From NCBI RefSeq assembly GCF_000024625.1, contig NC_013407.1, positions 558,001 through 622,000 on the forward strand: a stretch of DNA of 64,000 nucleotides. The letters are read 5' to 3'. The translations under genes and the position numbers were made by a program. Origin of the DNA: Methanocaldococcus vulcanius M7. Its GTDB lineage: Archaea > AGJL01 > Methanococci > Methanococcales > Methanocaldococcaceae. Under the pieces are notes generated by a model. It did not search any database, was not told the origin of the DNA, and saw only the letters and a list, made by a program, of their open reading frames with translations. Positions 18,770 to 27,163 of this stretch are shown here, piece after piece (the stretch's first letter is position 1; each line of letters starts with the position of its first letter).

Positions 18770-19270
18770 TTACAACTTTCCTCGAATTGCAAATACTTCT
18801 GTTATTTCCATCAATATTTTATTTTTGTAAATTATATTATATGTCCTTTTTGGTAATCTGTTATGGCTGGTTTTTAGGATTTTTTTTAGGTCGCTATTTA
18901 TTTCAGCGATCCCAATCTTGATTATCTCTCTTCTTGTTTCTAAGTTGTGTTTTCTTATAATCTTTCCAATGGGAATATCGGCAGAGAGAAGGTCTTTTTT
19001 TATCTCCTCTCTAAGATTTTCCTCCTCGATATTTTTAAATGGTGTTTTTGAAATTGCATAAACAAGAGGGATCTCATTAACTTTAAGAACCACTTCTCTA
19101 TAATTTGTATTGTTAAGAATTACTTGCTTTATCGTCTCAACTGAACAAGCATCTTCAAATAATATCTCTAAAATGTTTGTTATGCTTCCATCAGTTCCTA
19201 ATAGTATTTTTTCTTCGTTTAAGAGAGGAAATATTCTGTTTAATTTGGCAATCTCCTTATATACGATCAT
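18770..19270 (-). CDS. chorismate pyruvate-lyase-like protein (DUF98/UbiC fold)
   Basis: A 166-residue protein with the chorismate lyase pattern: LLGTDGSITNILEILFEDA, VLKVNEIPLVYAISKTPF, DIPIGKIIRKHNLETRREI, RTYNIIYKNKILMEITEVFA. In methanogens such proteins are thought to make 4-hydroxybenzoate for the aromatic part of methanopterin, which would be its role here. The ribosome site is weak (GGTAGAT). Its start codon is only 28 bases from that of the divergent peptidase gene, so their promoters must overlap coding sequence. Confidence 0.75.
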   Translation of the reverse strand: MIVYKEIAKLNRIFPLLNEEKILLGTDGSITNILEILFEDACSVETIKQVILNNTNYREVVLKVNEIPLVYAISKTPFKNIEEENLREEIKKDLLSADIPIGKIIRKHNLETRREIIKIGIAEINSDLKKILKTSHNRLPKRTYNIIYKNKILMEITEVFAIRGKL

Positions 19271-19298
19271 GATTATCTACCTTAAATGTGGTGAGATA

Positions 19299-20348
19299 AT
19301 GAATAATAGAATCAGCAGATTTTTAAAGTATATGGAAAATGAGGGTATAAAAAAGGTAGTAGTTTTAAAGAAGGAAAACATTAACTATTTTTTAGGTAAG
19401 TATTTTACAAGCTTTTCAGCCCTGGTTTTTGAAGATCAGGCATATCTTTATGTTGGAAATCTTGATAAGGATTATGCAGAAGAACTCTTCAACTTTTTAG
19501 AGGTTAGAGAATTTAAGAGTTGGAGGGATCTGTTTAACGGATGTGATGGTGTTGAAGAGTACCTTCCTATTACATATTTAAAATACCTTAAAAAAGATTA
19601 TAAAATAATATCTAAGAAAATAAAAGAGATGAGAATGATAAAAGACAGTGAAGAAGTAAAAAATATTGAAAAAGCTGCCAAGATTAGCGATAAAGCGATA
19701 GAGTGGATTTATAAAAATTTAGACGAAGTAAGAAAAATGACAGAAATAGATGTTGTGGCAGAGATCGAGTATATTATGAAAAAACATGGATCAATAAAGC
19801 CAGCATTTGATTCAATAGTAATATCTGGAAGAAAAACATCGTTTCCTCATGCATTACCAACAAACGATCGTATAAATGATATTTTATTAGTGGATATAGG
19901 GGCAGTTTATAATGGCTACTGTTCTGATATAACAAGAACATTTTTACTTGAAAATAAAAATACTGAATATAAAAATAGAGATTCTAACCTGAATATTGAA
20001 AAAACATATGAATTAGTTTACGAAGCGAAAAGATATGCAGAAGAGCATTTAAAAGATGGAATTTCAGCGAGATCTCTTGATTGTATGGTTAGGGAGTTTT
20101 TTGGAGAATATAAAGATCTGTTTATACATTCGTTAGGACATGGAGTTGGTTTAGAAGTCCACGAGGAGCCGAGAATATCTTGTAGGGTTAGCGATAAGGA
20201 AGATGTAATTTTAAAAGAAGGGATGATAATAACAATAGAGCCGGGATTGTATTTAAAAGATCATTTTGGTGTTAGGATAGAAGATCTCTACTTGGTAAAA
20301 AAACAGGGATTTAAAAAATTGTCCTCTGCCAAAATTCCAAAGTATTAA
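19299..20348 (+). CDS. pepQ: Xaa-Pro dipeptidase / aminopeptidase P family (M24)
   Basis: A 349-residue metallopeptidase. The M24 metal ligands are visible: VDIGAVYNGYCSDITRTF (two Asp), HSLGHGVGLEVHEEP (His), TIEPGLYL (Glu) and VRIEDLYLV (Glu). The N-terminal 120 residues are the creatinase-like domain. GGTGAG stands three bases before the ATG at 19299. The open frame continues 63 codons upstream into the antisense of the neighbouring gene but lacks a start site there. Confidence 0.9.
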   Translation: MNNRISRFLKYMENEGIKKVVVLKKENINYFLGKYFTSFSALVFEDQAYLYVGNLDKDYAEELFNFLEVREFKSWRDLFNGCDGVEEYLPITYLKYLKKDYKIISKKIKEMRMIKDSEEVKNIEKAAKISDKAIEWIYKNLDEVRKMTEIDVVAEIEYIMKKHGSIKPAFDSIVISGRKTSFPHALPTNDRINDILLVDIGAVYNGYCSDITRTFLLENKNTEYKNRDSNLNIEKTYELVYEAKRYAEEHLKDGISARSLDCMVREFFGEYKDLFIHSLGHGVGLEVHEEPRISCRVSDKEDVILKEGMIITIEPGLYLKDHFGVRIEDLYLVKKQGFKKLSSAKIPKY

Positions 20349-20383
20349 ATTGAATCTAAATAAAAAAACATTAAAAAATTTTT

Positions 20384-20746
20384 TCAGTTTTTATAAGTTT
20401 TTAGTAAATCAAACACGCTTAACGTTCCAACAACCTCATCTTTATCATTAACTACTGGATAAGCAACATCTTCGTTTTTTATCATCTCATTTATAAGATC
20501 ATCAGTTATCTCATCCTCCTCTTTCAAAACTTTTACCTCATCAATCAATAGCATTAAATCCTCTATCTTTGAGTGCTTACAACCCATAAGCAGATCAAGA
20601 GCAGTTATCCAGCCAACTAATTTCCCATCCTCAATAACTGGGGCGTAGTTTTTATGTTCCTCATATAAAAGTTGAACAACCTCTCCACCAATATCGTTCG
20701 GAGAGACGTTTATAAAGTTCTTATTCATAACCTCTTTAATTTTCAT
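20384..20746 (-). CDS. CBS-domain pair protein
   Basis: A 120-residue protein made of two CBS motifs: MKIKEVMNKNFINVSPNDIGGEVVQLLYEEHKNYAPVIEDGKLVGWITALDLL (first) and a second ending AYPVVNDKDEVVGTLSVFDLLK. Such stand-alone pairs bind adenosine nucleotides and act as sensors. Partner unknown. GGTGAAATT precedes the ATG. Single gene, convergent with pepQ. Confidence 0.88.
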   Translation of the reverse strand: MKIKEVMNKNFINVSPNDIGGEVVQLLYEEHKNYAPVIEDGKLVGWITALDLLMGCKHSKIEDLMLLIDEVKVLKEEDEITDDLINEMIKNEDVAYPVVNDKDEVVGTLSVFDLLKTYKN

Positions 20747-21033
20747 AATTTCACCAAATTTTTCTTTTATCTATTTTATTTTATTTCATTTTATTTCTTA
20801 GTATTTCTTATTTTACTTGCTTTACTCTTTTATCTTCTTATATATTTATTGAATATCTATTTACTCATTAAATTAAATTAGCAAATATGATGTGAATATC
20901 GTTTTTTCTAAATTTTATTAAGACGATTTCCAAACCGTTAAAGTTATTTATTCGTTCCTATATTAATGATTATCGAAAAAAATGTGTTCAAAAAAATAAT
21001 AAAATAACATAATAAAACATCATGGTGATAGGT

Positions 21034-22908
21034 ATGAAAAACTGCATTGCCAATATCCCAGAAGTTAGAGAGATGGTTGAAAAGGCAAAGTTGAAAGGCA
21101 TTGAGACACCACACACAAGATTTCCAAACCAATTCCCAAAGTGTCCTTATGGGTTAAAGGGTGTTTACTGTATATTATGTGCTAACGGACCCTGTAGAAT
21201 AACAGAAAAAACTCCTTACGGTGTTTGTGGAGCAACAGCAGATGTTATTGTAGCAAGAAACCTCTGTAGAGCAGTTGCTGCTGGAACATCATGTTATGTT
21301 CACTGTGCTGAAAACGCTGCAAGAGCTTTATTATCAGCTGGAAAAGGAGAAGGAAGCTATGAAATAAGAAATGAGAAAAAATTAAAGTTTTTAGCGAAAA
21401 AACTTGGATTTGATGCAAATAAAGACGCTAAGCAGTTAGCTGTTGAAGTAGCAGAGTTTGTATTAGATGATATGTACAAACCAAGATGGGAGAAGAGTGA
21501 ATTAGTCCCAAAACTCTGTCCAGAGAAGAGATTGGAGGTATTTAAAAAATTAGATATTCTTCCAGGAGGAGCTAAGGGAGAGATTGTCGATGCATTAACA
21601 AAAACCTCAACAAACTTAAACAGCAATCCAATGGATTTATTGGTTCACTGCCTTAGATTAGGATTACATGCTGGCTTTACAGGGCTTTTAATGACTTGTT
21701 GGCTAAATGACATCTTATTTGGATCACCAAAGATTACAGTAGTTGAGAATGGGTTTAGCTCAGTTAAGCCAAACAACGTAAATATTATGATAACAGGGCA
21801 TCAACATGCATTAATTCAGCCATTATGTGAGGTAGCGATGGAAGAGGACTTAATAAAAATGGCAAAAGAGGCAGGAGCTGATGAGATTAAAATCATTGGA
21901 GCTACATGTAACGGTCAGGATATGGAGACAAGAATTGCTCACTTACCAGAGAGTTTCGTTGGTTATATAGCAAACAACTTCACAACAGAGCCATTAGTTG
22001 CAACTGGATTAATTGATGCCGTTGTCTCAGAATTTAACTGCACATTCCATGGATTGAAGTTTGTTGCTGAAAAGACAAAGACAAAATTAATCTGTATTGA
22101 TGATGTGGCTTATGTTGAAGGAGCAGAGTTTATAGAGTGGAAACCAGAAGATGCAAAAGAAAAGGCAAGAGAGATTATTAAGAAAGCAATTGAGGCATTT
22201 AAAGAGAGAAAAGGAATGCAAAAAGATTACTACGATGAGAAAGTTAAATCAGTTGTTGGAGTTGGAGAAGAATCATTAGTTGAGTTCTTAGGAGGAAGTG
22301 TCAAGCCGTTAATTGAATTGATTGCAAGTGGTAAAATCAAAGGGGTTGTTGGAGTCGTTGGATGTTCAAACTTGGCAAGTGGAGGACATGATAACATAAT
22401 TGTTACATTAACAAAAGAACTCATAAAAAGAGATATTTTGGTCTTAGCAGGAGGTTGTGTAAATAGCCCATTGAAACACGCTGGTCTCTTTGATCCTGCA
22501 AGTGCTGAGTTAGCTGGAGAGAACTTAAAAGAGGTTTGTAAGAGTTTAGGAATTCCACCTGTCTTAAACTTTGGAGCATGTTTAAGTATTGCGAGAATTG
22601 AGCAGGTTGCAGTTGCAATCGCTGAAGAGTTAGGAGTTGATATTCCTGATCTGCCTGTCGCTGCCTCAGCACCACAGTGGTTAGAAGAGCAGGCATTGGC
22701 AGATGCAACCTATGCAGTTGATATGGGCTTTACTGTCCATGTTTCACCAGTTCCATTCGTTACTGGCAGTGAGTTGGTGACAAAGGTTTTAACTGAGGCA
22801 GTTGAGGGCTTAACGGGAGGTAAATTAATTCCAGAACCAAATCCATACAAAGCAGCTGATTTATTGGAAAAAACAATTATGGAGAAGAGGAAAAAACTTG
22901 GAATCTAA
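21034..22908 (+). CDS. cooS: anaerobic carbon-monoxide dehydrogenase, catalytic subunit
   Basis: A 624-residue Ni-Fe-S CODH of the CooS type, interconverting CO and CO2. The N-terminal cluster-binding cysteines are CPYGLKGVYCILCANGPC followed by GVCGATADVIVARNLCR. Later cysteines in GATCNGQDMETR, GVVGCSNLA and FGACLSIARI supply the C cluster. GGTGATAGGT precedes the ATG at 21034; the ATG twelve bases upstream overlaps that site. Three redox-subunit genes follow on the same strand, so the electrons are probably passed to F420 or ferredoxin through them. Confidence 0.93.
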   Translation: MKNCIANIPEVREMVEKAKLKGIETPHTRFPNQFPKCPYGLKGVYCILCANGPCRITEKTPYGVCGATADVIVARNLCRAVAAGTSCYVHCAENAARALLSAGKGEGSYEIRNEKKLKFLAKKLGFDANKDAKQLAVEVAEFVLDDMYKPRWEKSELVPKLCPEKRLEVFKKLDILPGGAKGEIVDALTKTSTNLNSNPMDLLVHCLRLGLHAGFTGLLMTCWLNDILFGSPKITVVENGFSSVKPNNVNIMITGHQHALIQPLCEVAMEEDLIKMAKEAGADEIKIIGATCNGQDMETRIAHLPESFVGYIANNFTTEPLVATGLIDAVVSEFNCTFHGLKFVAEKTKTKLICIDDVAYVEGAEFIEWKPEDAKEKAREIIKKAIEAFKERKGMQKDYYDEKVKSVVGVGEESLVEFLGGSVKPLIELIASGKIKGVVGVVGCSNLASGGHDNIIVTLTKELIKRDILVLAGGCVNSPLKHAGLFDPASAELAGENLKEVCKSLGIPPVLNFGACLSIARIEQVAVAIAEELGVDIPDLPVAASAPQWLEEQALADATYAVDMGFTVHVSPVPFVTGSELVTKVLTEAVEGLTGGKLIPEPNPYKAADLLEKTIMEKRKKLGI

Positions 22909-22986
22909 TTGAATCTTTTTTAAATCTTTAATCTTTAAACATTCTTTAAATTAACTTTAAATTAAAACATTTTAAAAGGTGGAATT

Positions 22987-23883
22987 ATGAGAATTAGGGG
23001 ATTTGAGACCTCAATGATGGGGAGAGATATTGATTTTATTCCCCCAGCAATGTCAAGGTTATGCTGTTTAAATGAAATCTCCCATGCATTGGCAGGAGTT
23101 ATGGCTGTTGAGAAAGCTCACAATATAACAGTTCCAAATGAGGGGCAGTATTTGAGAGAGATTGCACGATTGGGAGAGATTGTTGAGGTAGATGCAATTA
23201 AGTTGAGAGAATTTAAAAATACAGATGAGTTGGCAGATATTGGAAGCAAAATAAAATCAGTTTTGGGAAAGAAGGCAAAATATTTGACTGTTGGAGGGGT
23301 TTTAGAAAATATAAGCGACAAAAGAAAAGAAAAATTAATTAATTTAGCAAAAGAGGGATTAAACTTAGTTGATAAGGACTTTGTTAAATTGGTTGATGAG
23401 AGAAAGGCAAAGATTCCATTGCCAGATGTTGAGTTAATTGAGGCATATAACTTTGATGTTAATAAGGTAGAGATAAACGGCTTGCCAAAAACATCTTTTT
23501 ATGATGGAAAGGTAGTTTATAGTGGGTCTTTGGCAAGAATGTATAAGGAGGGCTTAATAAATTCAAAAAACTTGTGGGATGTGTTATCTGCAAGAATGAT
23601 TGAGATTGAAGTTTGCCTAAATAAGATTATAGAACTTTTAAACAAGTTAAAATTAACACAGCCATATATGGAGCCAATTATAAAGGATGGAAAGGCAGTT
23701 GGAGAGGTAGTTATAGAAGGAGGGGAAGGAATTGTTTATCACAAAGTTGAATTACTCGGAAGGGAGATTTTGGACTATACAATATTAACAAGTGAGAACT
23801 TTAACAAAGCAGTTTTGGATAATACAAATGAAGAAGAAGCAAAAAGAATCATCCAACTTTGTGAAAGATGCTACTATCTATAA
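22987..23883 (+). CDS. [NiFe]-hydrogenase large-subunit-like protein with a degenerate nickel site
   Basis: A 298-residue protein related to F420-reducing hydrogenase alpha subunits but much shorter. The L1 region reads RLCCLNEISHALAG (residues 24-37) where active enzymes have R-x-C-G-x-C-x3-H: the first Cys and the His remain, the second Cys is Asn29. The C-terminal L2 is reduced to CERCYYL, ending the protein without the DPC start or a cleavable tail. A structural or electron-relay role beside CooS seems more likely than hydrogen activation. Confidence 0.75.
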   Translation: MRIRGFETSMMGRDIDFIPPAMSRLCCLNEISHALAGVMAVEKAHNITVPNEGQYLREIARLGEIVEVDAIKLREFKNTDELADIGSKIKSVLGKKAKYLTVGGVLENISDKRKEKLINLAKEGLNLVDKDFVKLVDERKAKIPLPDVELIEAYNFDVNKVEINGLPKTSFYDGKVVYSGSLARMYKEGLINSKNLWDVLSARMIEIEVCLNKIIELLNKLKLTQPYMEPIIKDGKAVGEVVIEGGEGIVYHKVELLGREILDYTILTSENFNKAVLDNTNEEEAKRIIQLCERCYYL

Positions 23884-23912
23884 TCTAATTAATAACTATG
23901 AAAATGTATGGG

Positions 23913-23929
23913 GCTGAAAGCCCTTTAAC
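23913..23929 (+). repeat. GC-rich hairpin between the hydrogenase-like genes
   Basis: GGGCT pairs with AGCCC around a GAA loop, in a short AT-rich spacer. The loop and G/C content resemble those of the dispersed hairpin elements found at 24645 and 31724. It may be a small relative or a processing site within the operon. Confidence 0.4.
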
Positions 23930-23982
23930 TTAATGGACACGTTTTGATCAAGCTTTTACTAAAAAGGTTGAAGGTGATTTCT

Positions 23983-24633
23983 ATGACCGGATGCGGTTCT
24001 TGTGGCAAGATTATCAAAAACATTGAAAAGAAGTATTATGACAAATTAAAAGAAAAGGGCATTGCACTGGTTGGAGGGGCTGTAAATTTAGATGATGAAA
24101 AAGAAGTAGAAAAAATAATGGAAATTAGAGAAAACTCAAAAATATTGATAGCAGTGGGTAGCTGTGCTGTAAGTGGTGGTTTCCAAAGAATGCTTATTGG
24201 TTTAGAAAACGGCTTTCCACAGAGATTCGTTAGGATTGGAGATGTTGTTAAGGTAGATTATGCAATAATCGGCTGTCCTCCTGATGAGAAGGAAGTTGAG
24301 AGAGTAGTTAAGGCAGTTATTGAAAAAGACAAAAACGTTGTTGATTCATACTTAATATTGAAACCTTATGAAGTTATTGCTGGAAAGCCAATTATTGAGG
24401 CATATATGAAAGTTAATGATGTTTTACTAACTTCAAATAAAGAACTCTGTTTAGGATGTGATGATAAACCAATAAATGATGAGTTCTGCACTGGTTGTGG
24501 GACTTGTGTAGCTAAATGTCCAGCAAACGCTCTAACAATAGATGAAAAACCAAAAGTCAATATAAGTAAGTGTATCAAATGCGGAACTTGTTTCTTCAAC
24601 TGTATAAGAGTAAGAGAGGCATCATTACCATAA
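23983..24633 (+). CDS. [NiFe]-hydrogenase small-subunit-like protein with a 2[4Fe-4S] ferredoxin domain
   Basis: Proximal-cluster cysteines are kept: TGCGSCGK near the N terminus, VGSCAVSGG, and IGCPPDEKEVE. The C-terminal 60 residues are a two-cluster ferredoxin (CTGCGTCVAKCP and CIKCGTCFFNC), as in FrhG. It should relay electrons between CooS and the F420-binding subunit downstream. GGTGAT lies four bases before the ATG at 23983. Upstream GTG or TTG codons (23974, 23968, 23944) would add the beta strand KVIS usual before the first Cys, so the true start is open. Confidence 0.82.
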   Translation: MTGCGSCGKIIKNIEKKYYDKLKEKGIALVGGAVNLDDEKEVEKIMEIRENSKILIAVGSCAVSGGFQRMLIGLENGFPQRFVRIGDVVKVDYAIIGCPPDEKEVERVVKAVIEKDKNVVDSYLILKPYEVIAGKPIIEAYMKVNDVLLTSNKELCLGCDDKPINDEFCTGCGTCVAKCPANALTIDEKPKVNISKCIKCGTCFFNCIRVREASLP

Positions 24634-24644
24634 ATTTAAAATTT

Positions 24645-24713
24645 TAAGAGGCATTGCCGAGCGAAGCGAGGCAATGCATCCCGGGTATACCAATAGGGCG
24701 GAGCCCTATGGTT
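24645..24713 (+). repeat. dispersed two-hairpin element, copy A
   Basis: 69 bases, far richer in G and C than the surroundings. Hairpin 1 is GCATTGCC (24651-24658) with GGCAATGC (24670-24677), enclosing GA-GC-GAA-GC-GA, i.e. a tandem G-A mismatch and the very stable GCGAAGC mini-hairpin. After a CCCGGG linker, hairpin 2 is ATAGGGC (24693-24699) with GCCCTAT (24703-24709) around GGA. Copy B at 31724-31791 has the same layout with covarying stem bases. Here it sits between two genes of one operon, 24 bases before the next start codon. Confidence 0.85.
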
Positions 24714-24737
24714 ATTAAAAGTTTCGAGGTGAGATGT

Positions 24738-25523
24738 ATGAAATACCTTTCAGCAAAATCAAAATTAAACATCGAATCCCAAGATGGAGGATTTACCACG
24801 ACATTTTTGGGCTACTGCTTGGAGAGAGAAATATTAGATGCAGTTGTGGTTGTTAAAAGTAAAAATTGGAAACCAATTGCTTATTTAGCAACAAACACAG
24901 TTGAGTTGTTAGAATCTCCAAAGAGTAAATACTCTATCTCTCCAAATAACAAGTTGTTAGAGTATGCAACAGAAAACTACGATAAAGTTGGTTTAGTTGG
25001 CTTGCCTTGCCATATATTGGGAGGATTGCAGTTTGATTTGACTTTAAAGGTTGGTTTATTCTGCACTAAAAACTTCTACTATGATACAATAAAGAGCATT
25101 ATAAAAGAGAGATTTGGAGTAAATATTGATGAAGTGTATAAAATGAACATTACAAAAGGTAAGTTTGTTGTTGAAACATTAAAAAGAGAAGGATTTGCAA
25201 AAACTGAAAAAGTTGTTTATGAAATTCCAATAAAGGAGATTGAAAAACTCTGCAACTTAGGATGTAGGGTCTGCACTGACTTTTCAGCTAAATATGCCGA
25301 TGTATCAGTTGGAAGTGTTGGAAGTGAAGACGGCTGGAATACAGTAATTGTAAGAAACAAGATGGCTGAAGAGATAATAAATGATATGGTTGATAAGGGG
25401 CTGATTGAGATTAAGGAAGAGGTAGATATTAAAGCAGTTGAAAAATTGGAGGACATTAAAAAGAAAAATGAAGAGATTAACAAATGCTCTGCATACTTTG
25501 CTGTATGCCCAGCCCTCTTTTAA
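24738..25523 (+). CDS. F420-binding hydrogenase beta-subunit-like protein (FrhB/FpoF family)
   Basis: A 261-residue FrhB-family flavoprotein, expected to pass electrons between Fe-S clusters and coenzyme F420. Motifs: SQDGGFTTTFLGYCLEREILDAVVVV, VGLPCHILGG, GLFCTKNFYYDT, and LCNLGCRVCTDFSAKYADVSVGSVG with the cluster cysteines. GAGGTGAGATGT precedes the ATG at 24738. The reading frame open upstream merely runs through the repeat element. With cooS and the two hydrogenase-like subunits it suggests CO-dependent F420 reduction, which is inference. Confidence 0.85.
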   Translation: MKYLSAKSKLNIESQDGGFTTTFLGYCLEREILDAVVVVKSKNWKPIAYLATNTVELLESPKSKYSISPNNKLLEYATENYDKVGLVGLPCHILGGLQFDLTLKVGLFCTKNFYYDTIKSIIKERFGVNIDEVYKMNITKGKFVVETLKREGFAKTEKVVYEIPIKEIEKLCNLGCRVCTDFSAKYADVSVGSVGSEDGWNTVIVRNKMAEEIINDMVDKGLIEIKEEVDIKAVEKLEDIKKKNEEINKCSAYFAVCPALF

Positions 25524-25720
25524 AATATTTAAAATATGATGCTTTTTATCTGTTAGATCTTTGTTATTTTATTTTTCTATTTTTTTGAGATATAATTTTA
25601 AAGAATATAATTAATGTAATTTTAAGTTGTTTCAATAAATTAATAAAATTAATCAATAAAAAATAAAAAATTATGAAATTTCTTTTTTGTAAGTTTTTTA
25701 TAAGATTGATGGTGATAAAT

Positions 25721-26341
25721 ATGCTGATTAAAAAGATTGAGGAATTGAAAAACTCTGAAATCAAAGATGTTATTGATAAGAGAATACAAGAATTCAAGTC
25801 ATTTAAAAATAAATCTAATGAAGAGTGGTTTAAGGAGTTGTGTTTTTGCATTTTGACAGCTAATTTTACAGCTGAGGGGGGAATAAGGATTCAGAGAGAA
25901 ATAGGAGATGGATTTTTGACACTATCAAAAGAGGAGTTAGAAGAAAAATTAAAAAAATTAGGGCATAGATTTTACAGAAAGAGAGCTGAATTTATAGTTT
26001 TAGCAAGAAGATTTAAAAATATTAAAGATATTGTTAAGAGTTTTGAAGATGAGAAAGTAGCGAGGGAGTTTTTGGTAAGAAACATAAAAGGGATTGGATA
26101 TAAGGAGGCAAGCCACTTTTTAAGAAATGTTGGTTATGACGATGTTGCTATAATTGATAGGCATATTTTGAGAGAACTTTACGAAAACAACTACATTGAT
26201 GAGATTCCAAAGACGTTGAGCAGGAAAAAATATTTAGAAATAGAAAATATATTGAGAGATATTGGAGAGAAAGTGGATTTAAAGCTCTCTGAATTGGATT
26301 TATATATTTGGTATTTAAGGACAGGGAAGGTTTTAAAATAA
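25721..26341 (+). CDS. ogg: 8-oxoguanine DNA glycosylase/AP lyase, type 2 (Ogg2)
   Basis: A 206-residue HhH-GPD enzyme that removes 8-oxoguanine. The hairpin-helix-hairpin is IKGIGYKEASHFLRNVGYDD, with the catalytic Lys in IGYKEASH and the catalytic Asp in VAIIDRHILREL. Its length and short N-terminal domain fit the archaeal type 2 Ogg family. GGTGATAAAT precedes the ATG at 25721. Confidence 0.92.
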   Translation: MLIKKIEELKNSEIKDVIDKRIQEFKSFKNKSNEEWFKELCFCILTANFTAEGGIRIQREIGDGFLTLSKEELEEKLKKLGHRFYRKRAEFIVLARRFKNIKDIVKSFEDEKVAREFLVRNIKGIGYKEASHFLRNVGYDDVAIIDRHILRELYENNYIDEIPKTLSRKKYLEIENILRDIGEKVDLKLSELDLYIWYLRTGKVLK

Positions 26342-26352
26342 ATACAATAAGT

Positions 26353-26775
26353 TTATTTCATTTGCTCTAAAATAATTGCTGGACAAATCTTTTTTATTCC
26401 TTCAATTTTGCCGATTTTATTAAATATTAAGTCAGAGAACTCTTTTCCATCCTTAGCCCAGATTTCAGTCATGATCATGTGGTCTCCTGTTGAGGTAAAT
26501 ACTTTTTTAACTTCCTCAAATTTGCAGAGTTCCTTAGCGACATTTAAGAATTTATCCGGCTCTGTGTCAAATCCAGTCAAGGCAACGACATTATATCCAA
26601 TCTTTGAAGGATCAATTATTGCAGTATAGCCCTTAATAACTCCTTCCTCTTCTAATTTTTTTACTCTCTTTCTTATAGAACTCTCACTTGTGCCCAATTC
26701 TCTTGCAATATCTGTGTATGATCTTCTTCCATCTTTCATAAGAATTTCGATAATTTTTAAGTCCTTTTCATCCAT
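26353..26775 (-). CDS. ptr2: Lrp/AsnC-family transcription regulator Ptr2
   Basis: A 140-residue Lrp-type protein: an N-terminal helix-turn-helix ([47 protein letters not shown]) and a C-terminal RAM domain ([14 protein letters not shown] to ICPAIILEQ). In M. jannaschii Ptr2 is an activator that recruits TBP, known to act on ferredoxin and rubredoxin genes. Here a ferredoxin gene is divergently placed about 100 bases away, matching that role. GGTGAAAAT precedes the ATG at 26775. Confidence 0.88.
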   Translation of the reverse strand: MDEKDLKIIEILMKDGRRSYTDIARELGTSESSIRKRVKKLEEEGVIKGYTAIIDPSKIGYNVVALTGFDTEPDKFLNVAKELCKFEEVKKVFTSTGDHMIMTEIWAKDGKEFSDLIFNKIGKIEGIKKICPAIILEQMK

Positions 26776-26878
26776 ATTTTCACCGAATTTCGTATAATTA
26801 ATAATATAAAACATAACCAAAAAATATGCGAGTTAGTATTTATTTCGTTAAAATATATAAAAATTTTGGGGGAAGAGA
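26776..26878. promoter_or_regulatory. ptr2-ferredoxin divergent promoter with possible Ptr2 half-sites
   Basis: 103 bases. CCGAATTTCG near 26784-26793 and a GCGA/TTCG pair (26828-26848) resemble the core of the published Ptr2 palindrome (GGACGA then TCGTCC) but are incomplete. The call rests on position plus weak similarity. AATATATAAA at 26852-26861 is TATA-like but very close to the ferredoxin start. Confidence 0.35.
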
Positions 26879-27112
26879 ATGGCGGTTGAGATAATCGTTG
26901 ATAGAAACAAGTGTATCGGATGCGGAAGATGCTATGATGTCTGTCCAAAAGCTCCACTTATATGGAAAAAAGATGAAGATGGAAAATATTATGCTTATGA
27001 TGTTGAATACTGCCACAACTGTAAATTTTGTGCCGGTAGATGCCCGACAAAAGCAATTTTAATTAAAGTAGTTAAACCAAAAAAAAGAAAAGAAGAAAAA
27101 AGGATGAAATAA
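26879..27112 (+). CDS. fdxA: 4Fe-4S ferredoxin
   Basis: A 77-residue ferredoxin with two cluster motifs: CIGCGRCYDVCPKAP and CHNCKFCAGRCPTKA, the first and second CxxCxxCxxxCP sets. A lysine-rich tail (KPKKRKEEKRMK) follows. GGGGGAAGA precedes the ATG. Divergent from ptr2, a known ferredoxin activator in the genus. Confidence 0.93.
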   Translation: MAVEIIVDRNKCIGCGRCYDVCPKAPLIWKKDEDGKYYAYDVEYCHNCKFCAGRCPTKAILIKVVKPKKRKEEKRMK

Positions 27113-27163
27113 GAAATGAATAAAATATAAAATAAAAAAGAATAAAAAAGTAAATATTATTAA

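Noticed and set aside
22987-23883. Active F420-reducing hydrogenase large subunit
   Set aside because: The second L1 cysteine is missing and L2 is truncated, so hydrogen activation is unlikely.
24654-24737. In-frame extension of the F420-subunit gene through the repeat element
   Set aside because: The added residues come from hairpin DNA, and the ATG at 24738 has a full ribosome site.
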